A DNA stretch of 64,000 nt from Auriscalpium vulgare (lineage: Eukaryota; Basidiomycota; Agaricomycetes; Russulales; Auriscalpiaceae). The stretch's first letter is position 1, and every line of letters starts with the position of its first letter. The DNA is taken from the NCBI GenBank assembly GCA_019915015.1, contig JAHBBC010000036.1, positions 186,001 through 250,000 of the forward strand, read 5' to 3'. A program made the position numbers and the translations under genes. Below are positions 44,089 through 54,659 of the stretch, in pieces. The notes beneath the pieces were generated by a model. It was not told the DNA's origin. It did no database searches and saw nothing but the letters and a program-made list of their open reading frames with translations.

Positions 44089-46239
44089 TTAGGCTCGGCC
44101 CAGCTGAGCTTCTATGTCTTCCGAGTCGTGGTCAGGTAAGCTCTTATATCCACTGCGACGACGAGCTGGAGCCGTTTGACGCGCAGACCCCGATGGCAAT
44201 GGTGGATACGTCGCTGGGCCTGGGTCGGCAGGCGGTGCAGACGGAACTTGACCTGATTGACCCGCTGTCTGGTGATCCCCCGGCGGCGCTGATAATGGGA
44301 TGTCGATCGCACGTAGCGCCTCGTACAGCTTAGATAGGGGGTTCGAGGTGATAATGTCCGGGAGGTTCGGCAAGTCTTCTTCAGTGGTATACAGGGCTTG
44401 CAATTCCTCCGACTTCGGCCAGCCCTTTTTGATCAGGCTTTGACATACGCGCCGCATCTCGTCGCGAATCCATTTCCGGTGTTCATCGGCAGCCGGCTCG
44501 AGATTCAAATCCTGAAGGAAGGCGAGCACCAAATTTATGTTAGGTTCCAGGGTGTCTGAGTCGCACGTCAGGAGGTTATCCACGAAATTCGCAACAATAT
44601 CCATTCGCCCTGTTGATTGCAGTCGCGCCAGCTGGTCCGTCCTACCCGCCGGTCTGTCCGCGTCCTGCAAGCGCCGGGATATAAACGACAACAAGCTGTC
44701 GGTGAAGGCCGGTTCGTCCGTCTTCTCAACCTCCTTCAACAGGTACAGGGAAAGGATGGCCGCGGTATACATCGCATCAAATGAGATGGTCTTGTTTCCA
44801 CCGCGCTCCAGCTTCCTCATCGGCTCCAAGACCGCTTGGAAAGTCCTCCAGCATGATCCCATGTCCGGTTCCAGATTAACCACGTGTCGGAGTGCTTGAA
44901 GGCATGACAGCACAAGAGAAACCTGCCCTTTTGCGTGGCCCAATATACCCTTGAATCTGGGCATTTCGAATACGCGAGTGAGACGCTGATGGAATCCACG
45001 AGTCACCAGCACGGTAGTTGCTGTTCTTTTGGCCCTCTCGCATGGCTGTGCCAGTGCCAGTGTGTCCATGAATTTCTCGAGGTCTTCGTTGCGGTGCATG
45101 ATCCTTGCCAGCGTCCATCCCATGGCGGTGGCATCGAGGTTGAGGTCACCCTTCGTGGCTACCAGGATTTCTTCAACGCGGCTGACGAGAGGGAGACCAT
45201 CGGGATGGGCTGCATCACGAAGCCCCAGTAAATCGTTGAGCAACATTACGGGTAAATCGCCACCAGGCCCGGGTACGAACCGAAAAATGCTGGAGAGTAT
45301 CCGTGGAACGGCCTTGACGAAGTGTTTGAGTAACATGAACGAGCCCACGAGGTCGACTCCTTGTTGTCTTTGCCTGCGCAATGCGAATATCCAGACTGTG
45401 GACAACGGAGTGGAGTACGGTGAGCTTGGTGATATAATGGGAATGGCAGTGAAGCCGAGATAGATGAGACTGCCAAAGCAGACTGGTCCGAGGAAGATCC
45501 ATCCGAGAGCGCCGTCGATGGGGAACAGGAACTCTGCCAGTCCTGCGAAAAATAGGGCAAATGAAATATGGAGGAGAATCTGTAGCCCGTCGACGGTACT
45601 CTCCAGCTTGAAGTATTCTGCACCTGCCCTGGCGTATGCGTGCATGCGCCCTTCCGCGGGAGTAAAGCCGCGCTGTCGGATGTGCTCGATGACGCGCCTG
45701 TACCTGCGTGTCCAGTGTTGCATCAGGGTGGCACCGAGAGCATAACACAAACTGAGCACCAGACTAACGAGCCAAAGGGCGTTGACGCGAAAAATAGATA
45801 AATGAGTTGGAGTTTGAGCCGGGTCGGAATCGGAGGCGCCCGTTGCCGATCGGAGAAGCTCGATACTGTCGACAAGGAATGTGGCCAGGACGGCCGAAAA
45901 GAGACCGGAGAAAACTAGGATGTTGCTTGTATCCTCTTGCATGTGCTTGAAAAGCCCATCGTCGTGCCTTTGTGCCTCGTCAAAATACAGCGACCAGAGC
46001 GGCATCGGCAACTCCTCGTCTTCGGTCTCGGTCTCCTCGAGTTTGGTTTGCTCCTCAAGCAAGCCTGATAACGGTGTCCAAGAGTACCCCGGGGTAAGAC
46101 CTGCAAGGAGCGGCACTGGGAACGTCTCGCCTCCATCCGGCAAACTTGATCGAGAGCCTACAAGAGGTTGCCGTTGAACGGACCGCCGGGTGGGCGCTGG
46201 GCCGGGAAGGGTAGCATGTGCGTCTTGCGCATGACTCAT
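44089..46239 (-). CDS. DUF6535 domain membrane protein, intact (716 aa)
   Basis: Single long exon. The start is taken at ATG 46239 (MSHAQDAHATLPGPAPTRRS); a 25-residue longer version from 46314 is possible. After a Pro/Ser-rich and acidic N-terminus comes the DUF6535 core: MPLWSLYFDEAQRHDDGLFK, MQEDTSNILVFSGLFSAVLA, FLVDSIELLRSATGASDSD, SIFRVNALWLVSLVLSLCYA, QHWTRRYRRV, then two or three more membrane segments around LLHISFALFFAGLAEFLFPI and GSLIYLGFTAIPIISPSSPY. The rest is a long helical soluble region and a tail ending DIEAQLGRA. The family is found in Agaricomycetes and has no known function. Here it lies between two DUF2235 genes on the same strand. It is a complete counterpart of the broken DUF6535 gene at 11-14 kb. 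Confidence 0.88.
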   Translation of the reverse strand: MSHAQDAHATLPGPAPTRRSVQRQPLVGSRSSLPDGGETFPVPLLAGLTPGYSWTPLSGLLEEQTKLEETETEDEELPMPLWSLYFDEAQRHDDGLFKHMQEDTSNILVFSGLFSAVLATFLVDSIELLRSATGASDSDPAQTPTHLSIFRVNALWLVSLVLSLCYALGATLMQHWTRRYRRVIEHIRQRGFTPAEGRMHAYARAGAEYFKLESTVDGLQILLHISFALFFAGLAEFLFPIDGALGWIFLGPVCFGSLIYLGFTAIPIISPSSPYSTPLSTVWIFALRRQRQQGVDLVGSFMLLKHFVKAVPRILSSIFRFVPGPGGDLPVMLLNDLLGLRDAAHPDGLPLVSRVEEILVATKGDLNLDATAMGWTLARIMHRNEDLEKFMDTLALAQPCERAKRTATTVLVTRGFHQRLTRVFEMPRFKGILGHAKGQVSLVLSCLQALRHVVNLEPDMGSCWRTFQAVLEPMRKLERGGNKTISFDAMYTAAILSLYLLKEVEKTDEPAFTDSLLSFISRRLQDADRPAGRTDQLARLQSTGRMDIVANFVDNLLTCDSDTLEPNINLVLAFLQDLNLEPAADEHRKWIRDEMRRVCQSLIKKGWPKSEELQALYTTEEDLPNLPDIITSNPLSKLYEALRAIDIPLSAPPGDHQTAGQSGQVPSAPPADPGPATYPPLPSGSARQTAPARRRSGYKSLPDHDSEDIEAQLGRA

Positions 46240-46314
46240 TGTGACTTCCCAAAGAAGCCTGTCCTTGAGGAGCGCACGGAAAAACCAAAGAGTGGGCGAG
46301 AGTCGAACGAACAC

Positions 46315-48479
46315 TAAGGCTTGTAGTCGAAATGCGGGAGCAGTATACCTTTAACACGGTGAGAATCAACAGAGATAGGCAGTATGAGGTGGAGGTACGC
46401 ACAGATGAGCTTGCTATACTCAAGGGGGCGGCGATGGGAGCACGATTGAGCACCGAGAATCGGAGTCGAAGGAAAACGTAGCGCTCATTCGCGAATACTA
46501 ACTTATACTTCTTATCTTGCGGTTCACAGCATAACAGATCGGGTACGATATGGAAATTCAAGCTTCATTGCCGATAATCTTTCCCATGCAATGTTCAGGG
46601 AGGCTATCTGTATGGCGACAACAACGTCTGCCGTGAGTGTCCGAAATCGGTTCAATTGCCCTGTGAAGAAATCATATGTTTCACTACTTATGCGATCGCG
46701 AAGTCAAGGGCGCGGATGCCATGGCGAAGCGTTGCGCGGCGCGCCCGTACGTACGGCTGAGAGAAGAAGAAAGATGCTCTTCTCTTGCTTTCAGAATATT
46801 AACACCGCTATGTGTCACGCCTTGCTTCAGGACAATGGTTCATCCGCACTACCAGCGCAAAGAGCGCCGCGAGACATCAGTCAGATCCCTGCCTTGTATG
46901 TTGAGACAAATAGGTACTTGTCCTGTTGTTACCCTGGGAGTTGCAGGCGACGGGGAGCTTAGCGTTGTGCCGATGCTGAGCTGGGAGGTCCACTGCGTGA
47001 TACGCACCTTAAATAATAATGACGAACTTGAAGGGGTCCCATTTAAACGTCGGTTATGCACAAAAGCGCCACGGGTCACCGGTCATACGCTGGGAAAACG
47101 CGGTTCAGGTACATTCCGAAGTCGCTGCCGCGAAACCTCGGCCTGCTGATTGATATGGGCGTCGCGAGCACTGCCTCACAGCGGCTACGCTTGCGCGAAC
47201 AACGTACCCTGCGGAACCATTGTTATGTCCTTATAGTTCCTCTCATTCAGATGACACACCAAATTTCGTGGACGTTTCTGATCTCCCTCGTGTGACAGGT
47301 CGACATGTGCCTGCCCGCGATATGGTGGATGGTCTACGGCGAAAAACAGCATCTGTTAGCGGTGTATGTAGATCATATGGAAGGCTACTACGGAACGGCA
47401 TGACGGACCTTCGTGATAAAATTTGACGTAGCCTGTTGGTCGGCGGGTATATTGCAGAGTGTCACGGCGCCCGCCTTCAAATGCACTGTTCCAGGCCGGG
47501 CCTTGAGGCCGTGGCATCAGCAGTTTACTTCCAACGCGGCGAGGTCGGCAAGTACAGGCGAAGTACTCAGTTGAGTGAGACGCAAAGACAGAGTCCAGAC
47601 GGCAAACGACAGAGTGGCTTCGCGATACATGACTGTGTCGAAACCTCAGTGTACATTGCACACCTCGCGCATTGCCAGGGAACGAGACCAGAACAGAAAG
47701 ATGACCAAGAGGTTGCTGGAGCGAATGTGAGTCAGCGACTGTGGCCGTTGGGATTGGCAAAAAATAGGACGTGATGGTACAGGTCTAAGTGTCCGAGTCA
47801 GACATGCATGCGTGGGAAAGCTTATGATCGAGCCGGTCGGGCTACCGTTCACTGGCACTTCAGAGTTTAACCAAGCGCATCTACGGCCTCATTGCATAGC
47901 ACCGTCCCATCAATGGACTACGTGACCCAATCAGCCTACTGATAATTGCAGAGGGCACAGAAGTCGCGCCCTGACCCTACAACACGCAAACAACACGCCA
48001 CCAATTCCCTAGTATCTGCACATTGATGGTATGCTTCTAACGATGCCGTTCCACTTCTCTCCTCTTCTCACATGCAGATCAGTGACCTGGCTATCGTTGT
48101 CTGGGGCGCAATCTGGTTTCCGCAGCACAGATCCGCAGCGTAGGCTCTTGCTTAGCGCCGACGAGCCTCGATCCAGGAGACCAAGCAGCAATTTGCTGCC
48201 AGGAATGGGGCGCGTCCTGTCAACCCGCTCGTCGCTCCTAACATGACAACTTTCGTCGGTTGGCCATGTCTTCCGCTCCTGTGAGTGCAGCTTTCTATCC
48301 GGCCGCCTCTTGAATAACAGACGTAAACCTGCTCTGCACGACAACCTGCGTAGTGATCGGGTTCTTGTGCGCTGCTATCGCCGCCAGCGATCGCAACGAG
48401 GCCGAATCCGCCTGGAAATGAACGGCTCATGCGCGGCAGTCTAGGCTCGTGGCAGGAAGGCTATTCCATATGCACAGCG
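46315..48479. other. 2.2 kb without a recognised gene
   Basis: Lies between the DUF6535 gene and the decayed end of the second DUF2235 gene. Open frames are short and inconsistent on both strands. If the second DUF2235 gene once had a full WD40 tail like its paralogue, part of this interval is where it would have been, but I could not recognise repeats beyond 48480. Confidence 0.35.
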
Positions 48480-48715
48480 TGACTTGTCTACTTTCTACAT
48501 CACAGAAACATATTGTTCCATTTTTCGAGCCTGACGCAACGAGCTTGCCATCTAGCGAATGAGCAACAGACCAGACAAGTATCTCAGTATCCGTTCAATG
48601 GCTCCACCACCGTCTGCCCTGTCCGAGCATACCAAAGTTGGAATGGTCATGGTCTCCAAAGCTAGAGACGAAGCGTTGACCATCGCTGAACGCGACGCCA
48701 TATGCCCTACCTCAA
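48480..48715 (-). pseudogene. Decayed WD40 repeat remnants
   Basis: Downstream of the DUF2235 stop at 48716, the minus strand shows worn WD40 pieces in changing frames: VAFSDGQRFVSSFGDHDHS (about 48640-48700), then WSVAHSLDGKLVASGSKNG followed by TICFCDVES (about 48490-48580). They resemble the last repeats of the DUF2235-WD40 paralogue (for example AVWSVACSPDDRLVASGSTD) but are interrupted by stops. Confidence 0.55.
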
Positions 48716-50525
48716 CTAGGAATTGCGCTCGACCATGTTGTGCGCTGCGAGCGAATCCAAGCTCCACGACAGCCCACTGGGCAAACGAGGCGGCGGCGTA
48801 TAATTCTCCTCCGCGATCGCTTTGAAGACGGACTCGTGAATTAACTGGCCCTCTTTGATTTCACGAGGGCGCCCGAGATTGAGTCTACCAACCGTGAGCA
48901 TCGATATTAGCAAGCAAGTAAGGGGTGGACTCACCGCCGCGTCGTACTCGCTGCGTCTTTGTAAGACAGTCGACGGACAGGCAAAACTTCGATGATCTTC
49001 CAGATCCAGCCCAGAGAAGGGTGCGGCGGGAACGACTCCCAGCCGCTGACAGGCTGCGCGCGCAGTCCGTGGACGAGCGCCTCGGACGTCATCCAGTGCA
49101 TAGCGGGGCCCACAATGCCAGGGACGTTACCGCCGCCACTGTGGAGAACGTCAGTCTATGTTGACGCGAGGCGCGATCGGGACTCGTGACTTACACATCT
49201 GCGTGGGTTCCGACGAACCATACCTCCTTGACGTCGCCAATGCCAGCTTGGGAGGGCCCGGCACCGCCATTAGCGAACTCGGGCAAGAACTTGCAACGGC
49301 GCTCGTCGAGCGCCAGTCCGTGGCGGAAGAAGCAAACGTGGCGCATTCCTGTTGTAGTTTCAGGAAGGCTCGGTCCCTTTACGACCCCAACGGAGGCGAC
49401 AGTGTCCCTACATATATTGATGGATAGAGCACATTGGAGGAGGTGTAAAGCTTACCATGCGCCGACAAAATGAACCCGCGCGCCAGGCTGCGAAAGCATT
49501 TGCTTGAAGTGAGCGCAGAGAACGTTCGGACGTTCGCTCGACGACTTGCTCCCAGATCGTGCATTGTCACCCTCGGATTTAGCTGCAGCGTACAATTCAT
49601 ACGCGCTAGAGTATATTCAGTCAACAAGGAGGGGGTTGGGATCGATATCACGTACGAGTCGAACTGGTCGGGGTCGCCTTTGCGTAGCAGGCCAACCTGC
49701 AGACGTCCATCAGCAATGTACGCAATCTTCGCAGTCGCAGGATATGCATGTTACACTTACCTTCTCGATCATACCCGCAATCACACGTGCATGATAGGCG
49801 CCGCGCGAGAAACCTACGACTTGCATCAGCAAAGAAGACAGCGAGGACCTGTGGTGAGCGACTCACCGAACAAGAATATACGGTCGCCTGCCTGATAGTT
49901 CTCAGCCAACCACTGATACGCATTCAGTGCGACTCGCTTGAAATCCCTGCGGCCTTGTTCGTTGGTCATGATTATGGTGGATGCATAAGACAAACTCACC
50001 CGGCGAGCACCATCTCAAGTGTATGCGCCACGGCTTGCTTCAAAGAACTGAGAGGATTCCAGCTGCCGGCGTGCATTGCCACCCCACCATTGTAGTGGTA
50101 ATAGGTGAGTTGCTCGTCGTTCTTCTCGAGACGACTGTAGAGCTCGGCAATATTGGTGTTCTGGTCCGAAGTCAGTCATAACACAGGCCTGCGAATGGAT
50201 GATTCAAACTGACCTTCTCGCTAAACTGGTCGGCGGCGCCGTCGAGGCAGACGACAAGGTTTCTAACTGTCTTTCCGGCCGCAGGAGGCGGGCACTGACA
50301 ATGCAAATCTTGGGATATTTCGCGGTGTTGGGAACCGTTGGCTGGTGGAGGGAGTGGATTGGCAGCGACGTGTGTGGACATCCTGTGAGGATCGGAAACG
50401 GGAGGATTTTCAACGGTGATGCTGGGAAGACGGAAAGAATGAGCTAGGAAGAGAAAGACAAGGAGCGCGGCCTCACTTTGTGGTCTTGGTGGGCGTCTAT
50501 GGCGGGCTGGGACATGCGTGTCCAT
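48716..50525 (-). CDS. DUF2235 (Tle1-like) protein, second copy, truncated C-terminus
   Basis: Paralogue of the DUF2235-WD40 gene with matching exon order. Start ATG 50525, or in frame 50381 (MSTHVAANPLPPPANGSQ). Motifs in order: VRNLVVCLDGAADQFSEK, NTNIAELYSRLEKNDEQLTY, FKRVALNAYQWLAENYQAGD, GFSRGAYHARVIAGMIEK (GxSxG kept), VGLLRKGDPDQFDS, VHFVGAW then DTVASVGVVKG, CFFRHGLALDERRCKFLPEF, DVKEVWFVGTHAD, MHWMTSEALVHGLR, and KEGQLIHESVFKAIAEE. The frame stops at TAG 48716-48718, about 40 residues before the equivalent point at which copy 1 enters its spacer, and worn WD40 pieces follow. The catalytic domain itself shows no lesion that I can see. It may act alone or be a decaying duplicate. Confidence 0.7.
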
Positions 50526-51046
50526 AGGAACGTGCGGACAGCGCGGCTAGCGCTCCGCTCAGCATCCGAACCTGTTGACAAAAGAAGAAGGATAGGCAAG
50601 GCGCTGAACGTGTGTACAATTTAAGACACAAGGGAGATGAAATGGAGACAATTGCCGGACGGCCTTCCATCATGGAAACCGCACCGCTTGCAGCTTCGTC
50701 CATCCCGACGTGCTGCTTGAATGGCGCGCGCTTGCAAGAACCGCCTCGCCACATCCACGTTGGGGACATGCGATCGCATGGACAGGACCGACAGAGGGAG
50801 CCTGCAGGCGGAGAAATCAATGGCTGTATCGACATGATGGGCTCCTTCTAGCCAAGTTGACAACGCATGTCTCTTCGATGTAAGATGATTTTTCGCAAGC
50901 AAACATGGTGAACTTTCGCTAGGTTCAGGAAAGATTTGAGGAACGAGGGCCCGGTCGTCGACAAGAGTGGCTTTTGCGGAGCTCCAAACACAGCGCGTCC
51001 TCCGAATGAGGATGACGACAGTCACGACACCCACTTCGAACTACCC
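50526..51046. other. Divergent promoter region
   Basis: 520 bases between the start of the second DUF2235 gene and the start of the SDR gene, which point away from each other. No gene supported. Confidence 0.4.
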
Positions 51047-52238
51047 ATGCCGCCTCGTCCCATCTTCGTAGTCGCTGGCGTCGGTAGTGGGTCCGGTGCG
51101 CTCCTATCACTCTGCTTGCGTCCGTCAAAGACTGAAGTTCACGAGCAGGGACTGGAGGTGCCTCAGCGTAGGTCGGTCTCGTTGGCCTTGACCCCCTTAC
51201 TGACAATCATGCGTACTAGGCGTGTCTTTCTAAACGCGGGCTATCGCGTCGCGCTCATAGCACGAGGGAGCGACTCGCTCACGAAATTCGCGGGTCAACT
51301 AGGTGGGGAGGTGCGTTGAGAAGCTACAGCTGAGAAATCACGTACTCAATCATCGCGCATACATAGGCCGCAGCCTTCCCCATTGCTACCTACAACTACA
51401 AGGAGGTCGAGACCGCCTTCTCCGCAATTAAGAAACACTGGCCGGACTCCGACATCCGGGTCGCGCTCTACAACGCAAGCGTCGGCATCTTCAAGTCCTT
51501 CCTGCAGGTCACCGAAGAGGACCTTGACAAGATCACGGACTCGAACGTCAAGGGGGCGTTCGCGTTCGCGAGACAGGCGGTGGTGGCGTTCCAGGACCAG
51601 TCTCTCGATGCGAATGGAAAGCGCGGAACGCTGCTGTTCACGGGCGCGACGGCGGCGACGCGGGGGAACTCTATGACGTCGGCGTTCTCGGCCGGAAAAT
51701 TCAGCGTACGGTCACTGTCTCAGAGCCTCGCCAAGGAGTTCGGGAAGCAGAATATCCACGTGAGTCATTTTTCCTGTCGTTAATGCAGCACCTAATACGT
51801 ACCGCGTATCAGGTCGCACATGTAAGTCCATACGGTCCAGGGATGCAGAACTTTTGACTGACTTCTCTATCGCCACTTTCTAGGCTGTTATTGACGGAGG
51901 TAACAAGGTGGCAAAACCATTTCCCAATACGTGAGCTAAACATTGTGGGACACAGTCATTGCTACCGACAAGCCCCACCACGATCTGTCTGAGACTCCGG
52001 GTGACAAGGAAAATGTTGGACTCGCCCCCGAGAGCATCGCGAAGGTATGTCTACTCACAAGCCGTGTCTGATCGGTTCGCTTCTTCTGAAGCTTCTGCAG
52101 TCGTACCTGTACCTCGCCAACCAGGACCGGTCCGCCTGGACCTGGGAACTTGACCGTACGCCCTTCTCTTGCTATGCGCCGAATATATTGGCCTAATCAA
52201 TGCTTTCCGTAGTTCGCCCGGCACATGAGAAGTGGTGA
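51047..52238 (+). CDS. Short-chain dehydrogenase/reductase-like protein with microexons
   Basis: Nine exons: 51047-51095, 51149-51167 (19 bases), 51220-51310, 51367-51759, 51813-51821 (9 bases, Val-Ala-His), 51884-51899 (16 bases), 51956-52044, 52101-52155, 52213-52238. The spliced N-terminus MPPRPIFVVAGVGSGSG joins TGGASARVFLNAGYRVALIA, a Rossmann nucleotide-binding motif that exists only if the 19-base exon is included. Further: VALYNASVGIFKSFLQVTEE, TLLFTGATAATRGNSM, then SAFSAGKFSVRSLSQSLAKE, where the usual catalytic YxxxK reads FxxxK, and SYLYLANQDRSAWTWELDL. The protein ends RPAHEKW. About 240 residues, the normal SDR size, presumably soluble. The substrate is unknown. Loss of the Tyr may mean altered chemistry or a family trait. 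Confidence 0.8.
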
Positions 52239-52979
52239 AGAGAATACTCCCAAGTTTGACTGTGAATGTAGGTATGTACGATACTAGCAACGAAATCATA
52301 AGCTGTGAGTGTCAAAGTCGAAGCAAATACATCCAAAAAGCGTCCACTCGAACGCAGACCTCGTGCCTGTATCCCTGGCCTCTTCACAAACGTTTAGATA
52401 TCCTCTGGATGACGTTGCCCGTTCCTTTCGAGAATAACGATAATAATTGCGCGCCCCTTGCCGATCAGAAGACTGTTGTCGAAGGCGCGCCCACGACTCC
52501 CTAAAACTTACTGCTGGAATTACTCATGGCATCTTCAAGTTGAAGGCACCCATCTCGCCCTTCGAAGGAACCTGCCGAAGAATGGGTGTAGACCTCCGAA
52601 ATCTCGAGGAAGAGCCTCTGGGTCTGCTAATCGGATACGGATATCTGCAGGTTCAAGGAAGTGAACTCGGGCGACCAATTCGAAGTCCTCTGGAAGCTTG
52701 GTTGTGGCGTTAATCTCGTTCCTTGCGCCTTGAGACTTCTGAAACGATGCTGGGATCAGGCTAGTGTATGCGGGCCGCGCTTCTAGACACGAGACAGCCC
52801 GTTTCGCCGACACACTTACGATCCCGACCCGACTCCCGAGCTGCTTTGAAAGAGGCGAGTTGCGGCGTGCGTCCATGTCTGCCGCGCGCTACTTGCTGAC
52901 ATGGCTCATCAACTTTCGTTAGCCATAACCAACCAGATACCTTCATTTCTTACTCCTTTCTCTGTCAATGTCGGCGCAG

Positions 52980-53580
52980 GTATAGAATCATCCCGGACAT
53001 CGAGCTCTTCAGGCGCAATCGCGGGAGTCCGGATCCTGACGGCCTTACGCTTCGGTCAAAAGGTCGAGGTTACAGCCAAGGAGAATTATCGCCCGATCTG
53101 CTCGTCCCGGAGGATATTGACGAGGACACCGGTGCGTGCGCTCCATGGGCTTATGAGAGCAGCCCCCGATTTTGTTTTCAGGCTACTGGAGTATCTACAC
53201 AATCATATACTTCGCGGAGAGCCTCGGCGTCCCGAAACACCACATCGTCTGCGCGTCGATCGTTATCGCCAGGTGCTTACCCTTCGCTTGAGCTTTTGCG
53301 CTCGAGCTCGTGGTTGCTGGATGACTGCTGAGCTGACGGTCCCTACGACACACCTGAGGAGATCTCGTTCATGTTTGATCAGAAGGCTATTTCCTGAACG
53401 CTGAGCTTCTCGCCCTTCCGGGGACCGGGCCGGCTGTCAAGCTTGTCATATTTGTAACTCCGACCGACAAAGCTCAAGTGCTGACGCCTCGTGTTCCTCG
53501 TCGTGAACGCTTTGGCCTCTTCCCCATGCTTCCATCACGCAAAGCTGGTACTCTGTCCTCGTGATGAGCCTCATGTCTCC
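52980..53580 (+). pseudogene. Unidentified coding remnant with frameshifts
   Basis: Pieces that read as real protein in successive frames: IIPDIELFRRNRGSPDPDG (from about 52988), PDLLVPEDIDEDTG, then across a GTGCGT...TTTCAG intron (about 53132-53180) YWSIYTIIYFAESLGVPKHH and IVCASIVIAR. A second intron with acceptor near 53333 leads to ADGPYDTPEEISFMFDQKA. A one-base shift at about 53390 is needed to continue with FLNAELLALPGTGPAVKLVI and TPTDKAQVLTPRVPRRERF. No start codon or complete domain was found. I do not recognise the family. Confidence 0.4.
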
Positions 53581-53920
53581 TTGGATATGGCTTTTACAAG
53601 CTCGGCTGTGCTTTTGCGCCCTCCCAGTCAGCTTTGTTCTGGACAATTCTGTAACGCTTCATCGATACGTGAGGCGTAGTACAACAACTGTAGCCCCTGG
53701 AATGATGCCCAGGACCTGCCCTGATGCCAACAAGCACCATCTGAGCCTCGTGTGCTTCGCGTGCAATCTGCTTTGGCCTGCTCGTCGTCGCAAGCTTCTG
53801 ACCTTGTCCGCATAAAAGAGCGGTACGCTGGACGGACAATCCTCAGTTTCTCAGCCTTGCGGAACTACCCAACAAACTCATTTCCTCTTCCTTCCACTTC
53901 AGTTGTCAAATATTTCACCA

Positions 53921-54509
53921 TGGTCGCCATGCGCAACGCCGACCTCGCTAAGCTCGCTGGGGCCCAGCACTCACTGCGGCCCGTCAAGGACTACAACCGC
54001 CTCCGAGCGGCGGCGAAAGAAATATGGTACAATGAGGTGGTACAAGGCAACCTGTTGTTACGGATGGAGCGCTTGTGGTCAGTCGTTTACATCGACCGCG
54101 ATCACACGATGGATACTGAGACTACAATAGCCACGAAACAAATAACAATACACTCCGTTGGGAGCTCTGGTATATTCGCAACCGTAAAGGGGGCGCATGG
54201 AATTGCTTCAAGCGCGTCGATATGTTGCGGACGACGATAAGTGTAAGCTGTTGTTCGGTGGCGTCAGGCTCCAGGATCGCAAGCTGATGCGTTGCTCCCC
54301 AGACGCACCAGCGCAGGATCATGTCAGCGGGTTCGTATGCATCGTCCTGCGCGTCCTTTCTCCTACTGACGCGCGTTTCGATAGCCCAGACCGCTGGAAC
54401 GACCATCGAGGGTCTCGATGCAAGCAAACGAGGAATACTCGAGCTATACGCCTTGATGGAATGGTTCTTACGCGAGTCGAAAGATTTACGCAAGAATCTC
54501 CATTATTGA
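53921..54509 (+). CDS. Small candidate gene, unknown
   Basis: ATG 53921 follows a pyrimidine-rich leader (CCTCTTCCTTCCACTTC) and gives MVAMRNADLAKLAGAQHSLR, PVKDYNRLRAAAKEIWYNEV and VQGNLLLRMERLW, then an intron-like stretch (GTCAGTCG...CTACAATAG, about 54079-54129). A following piece reads LRWELWYIRNRKGGAWNCFK then RVDMLRTTIS. A last piece ends ASKRGILELYALMEWFLRES then KDLRKNLHY, with a TGA at 54507-54509. The joins between pieces are not all fixed. It could be a small mitochondrial or cytosolic helical protein. No family is recognised. Confidence 0.4.
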
Positions 54510-54659
54510 GCGCGTTGTAGCTTACATCGCTCAATAAGAGAGCGCGTATGCCCAATTATGTTGTTATGATCCACATGCTTATGTTGAAGAGATTGATATA
54601 TACTGCTCAAATGGTTCCTTTGATTGATTATAGTTGTGCATCGTAAGGTATAAACAAGA

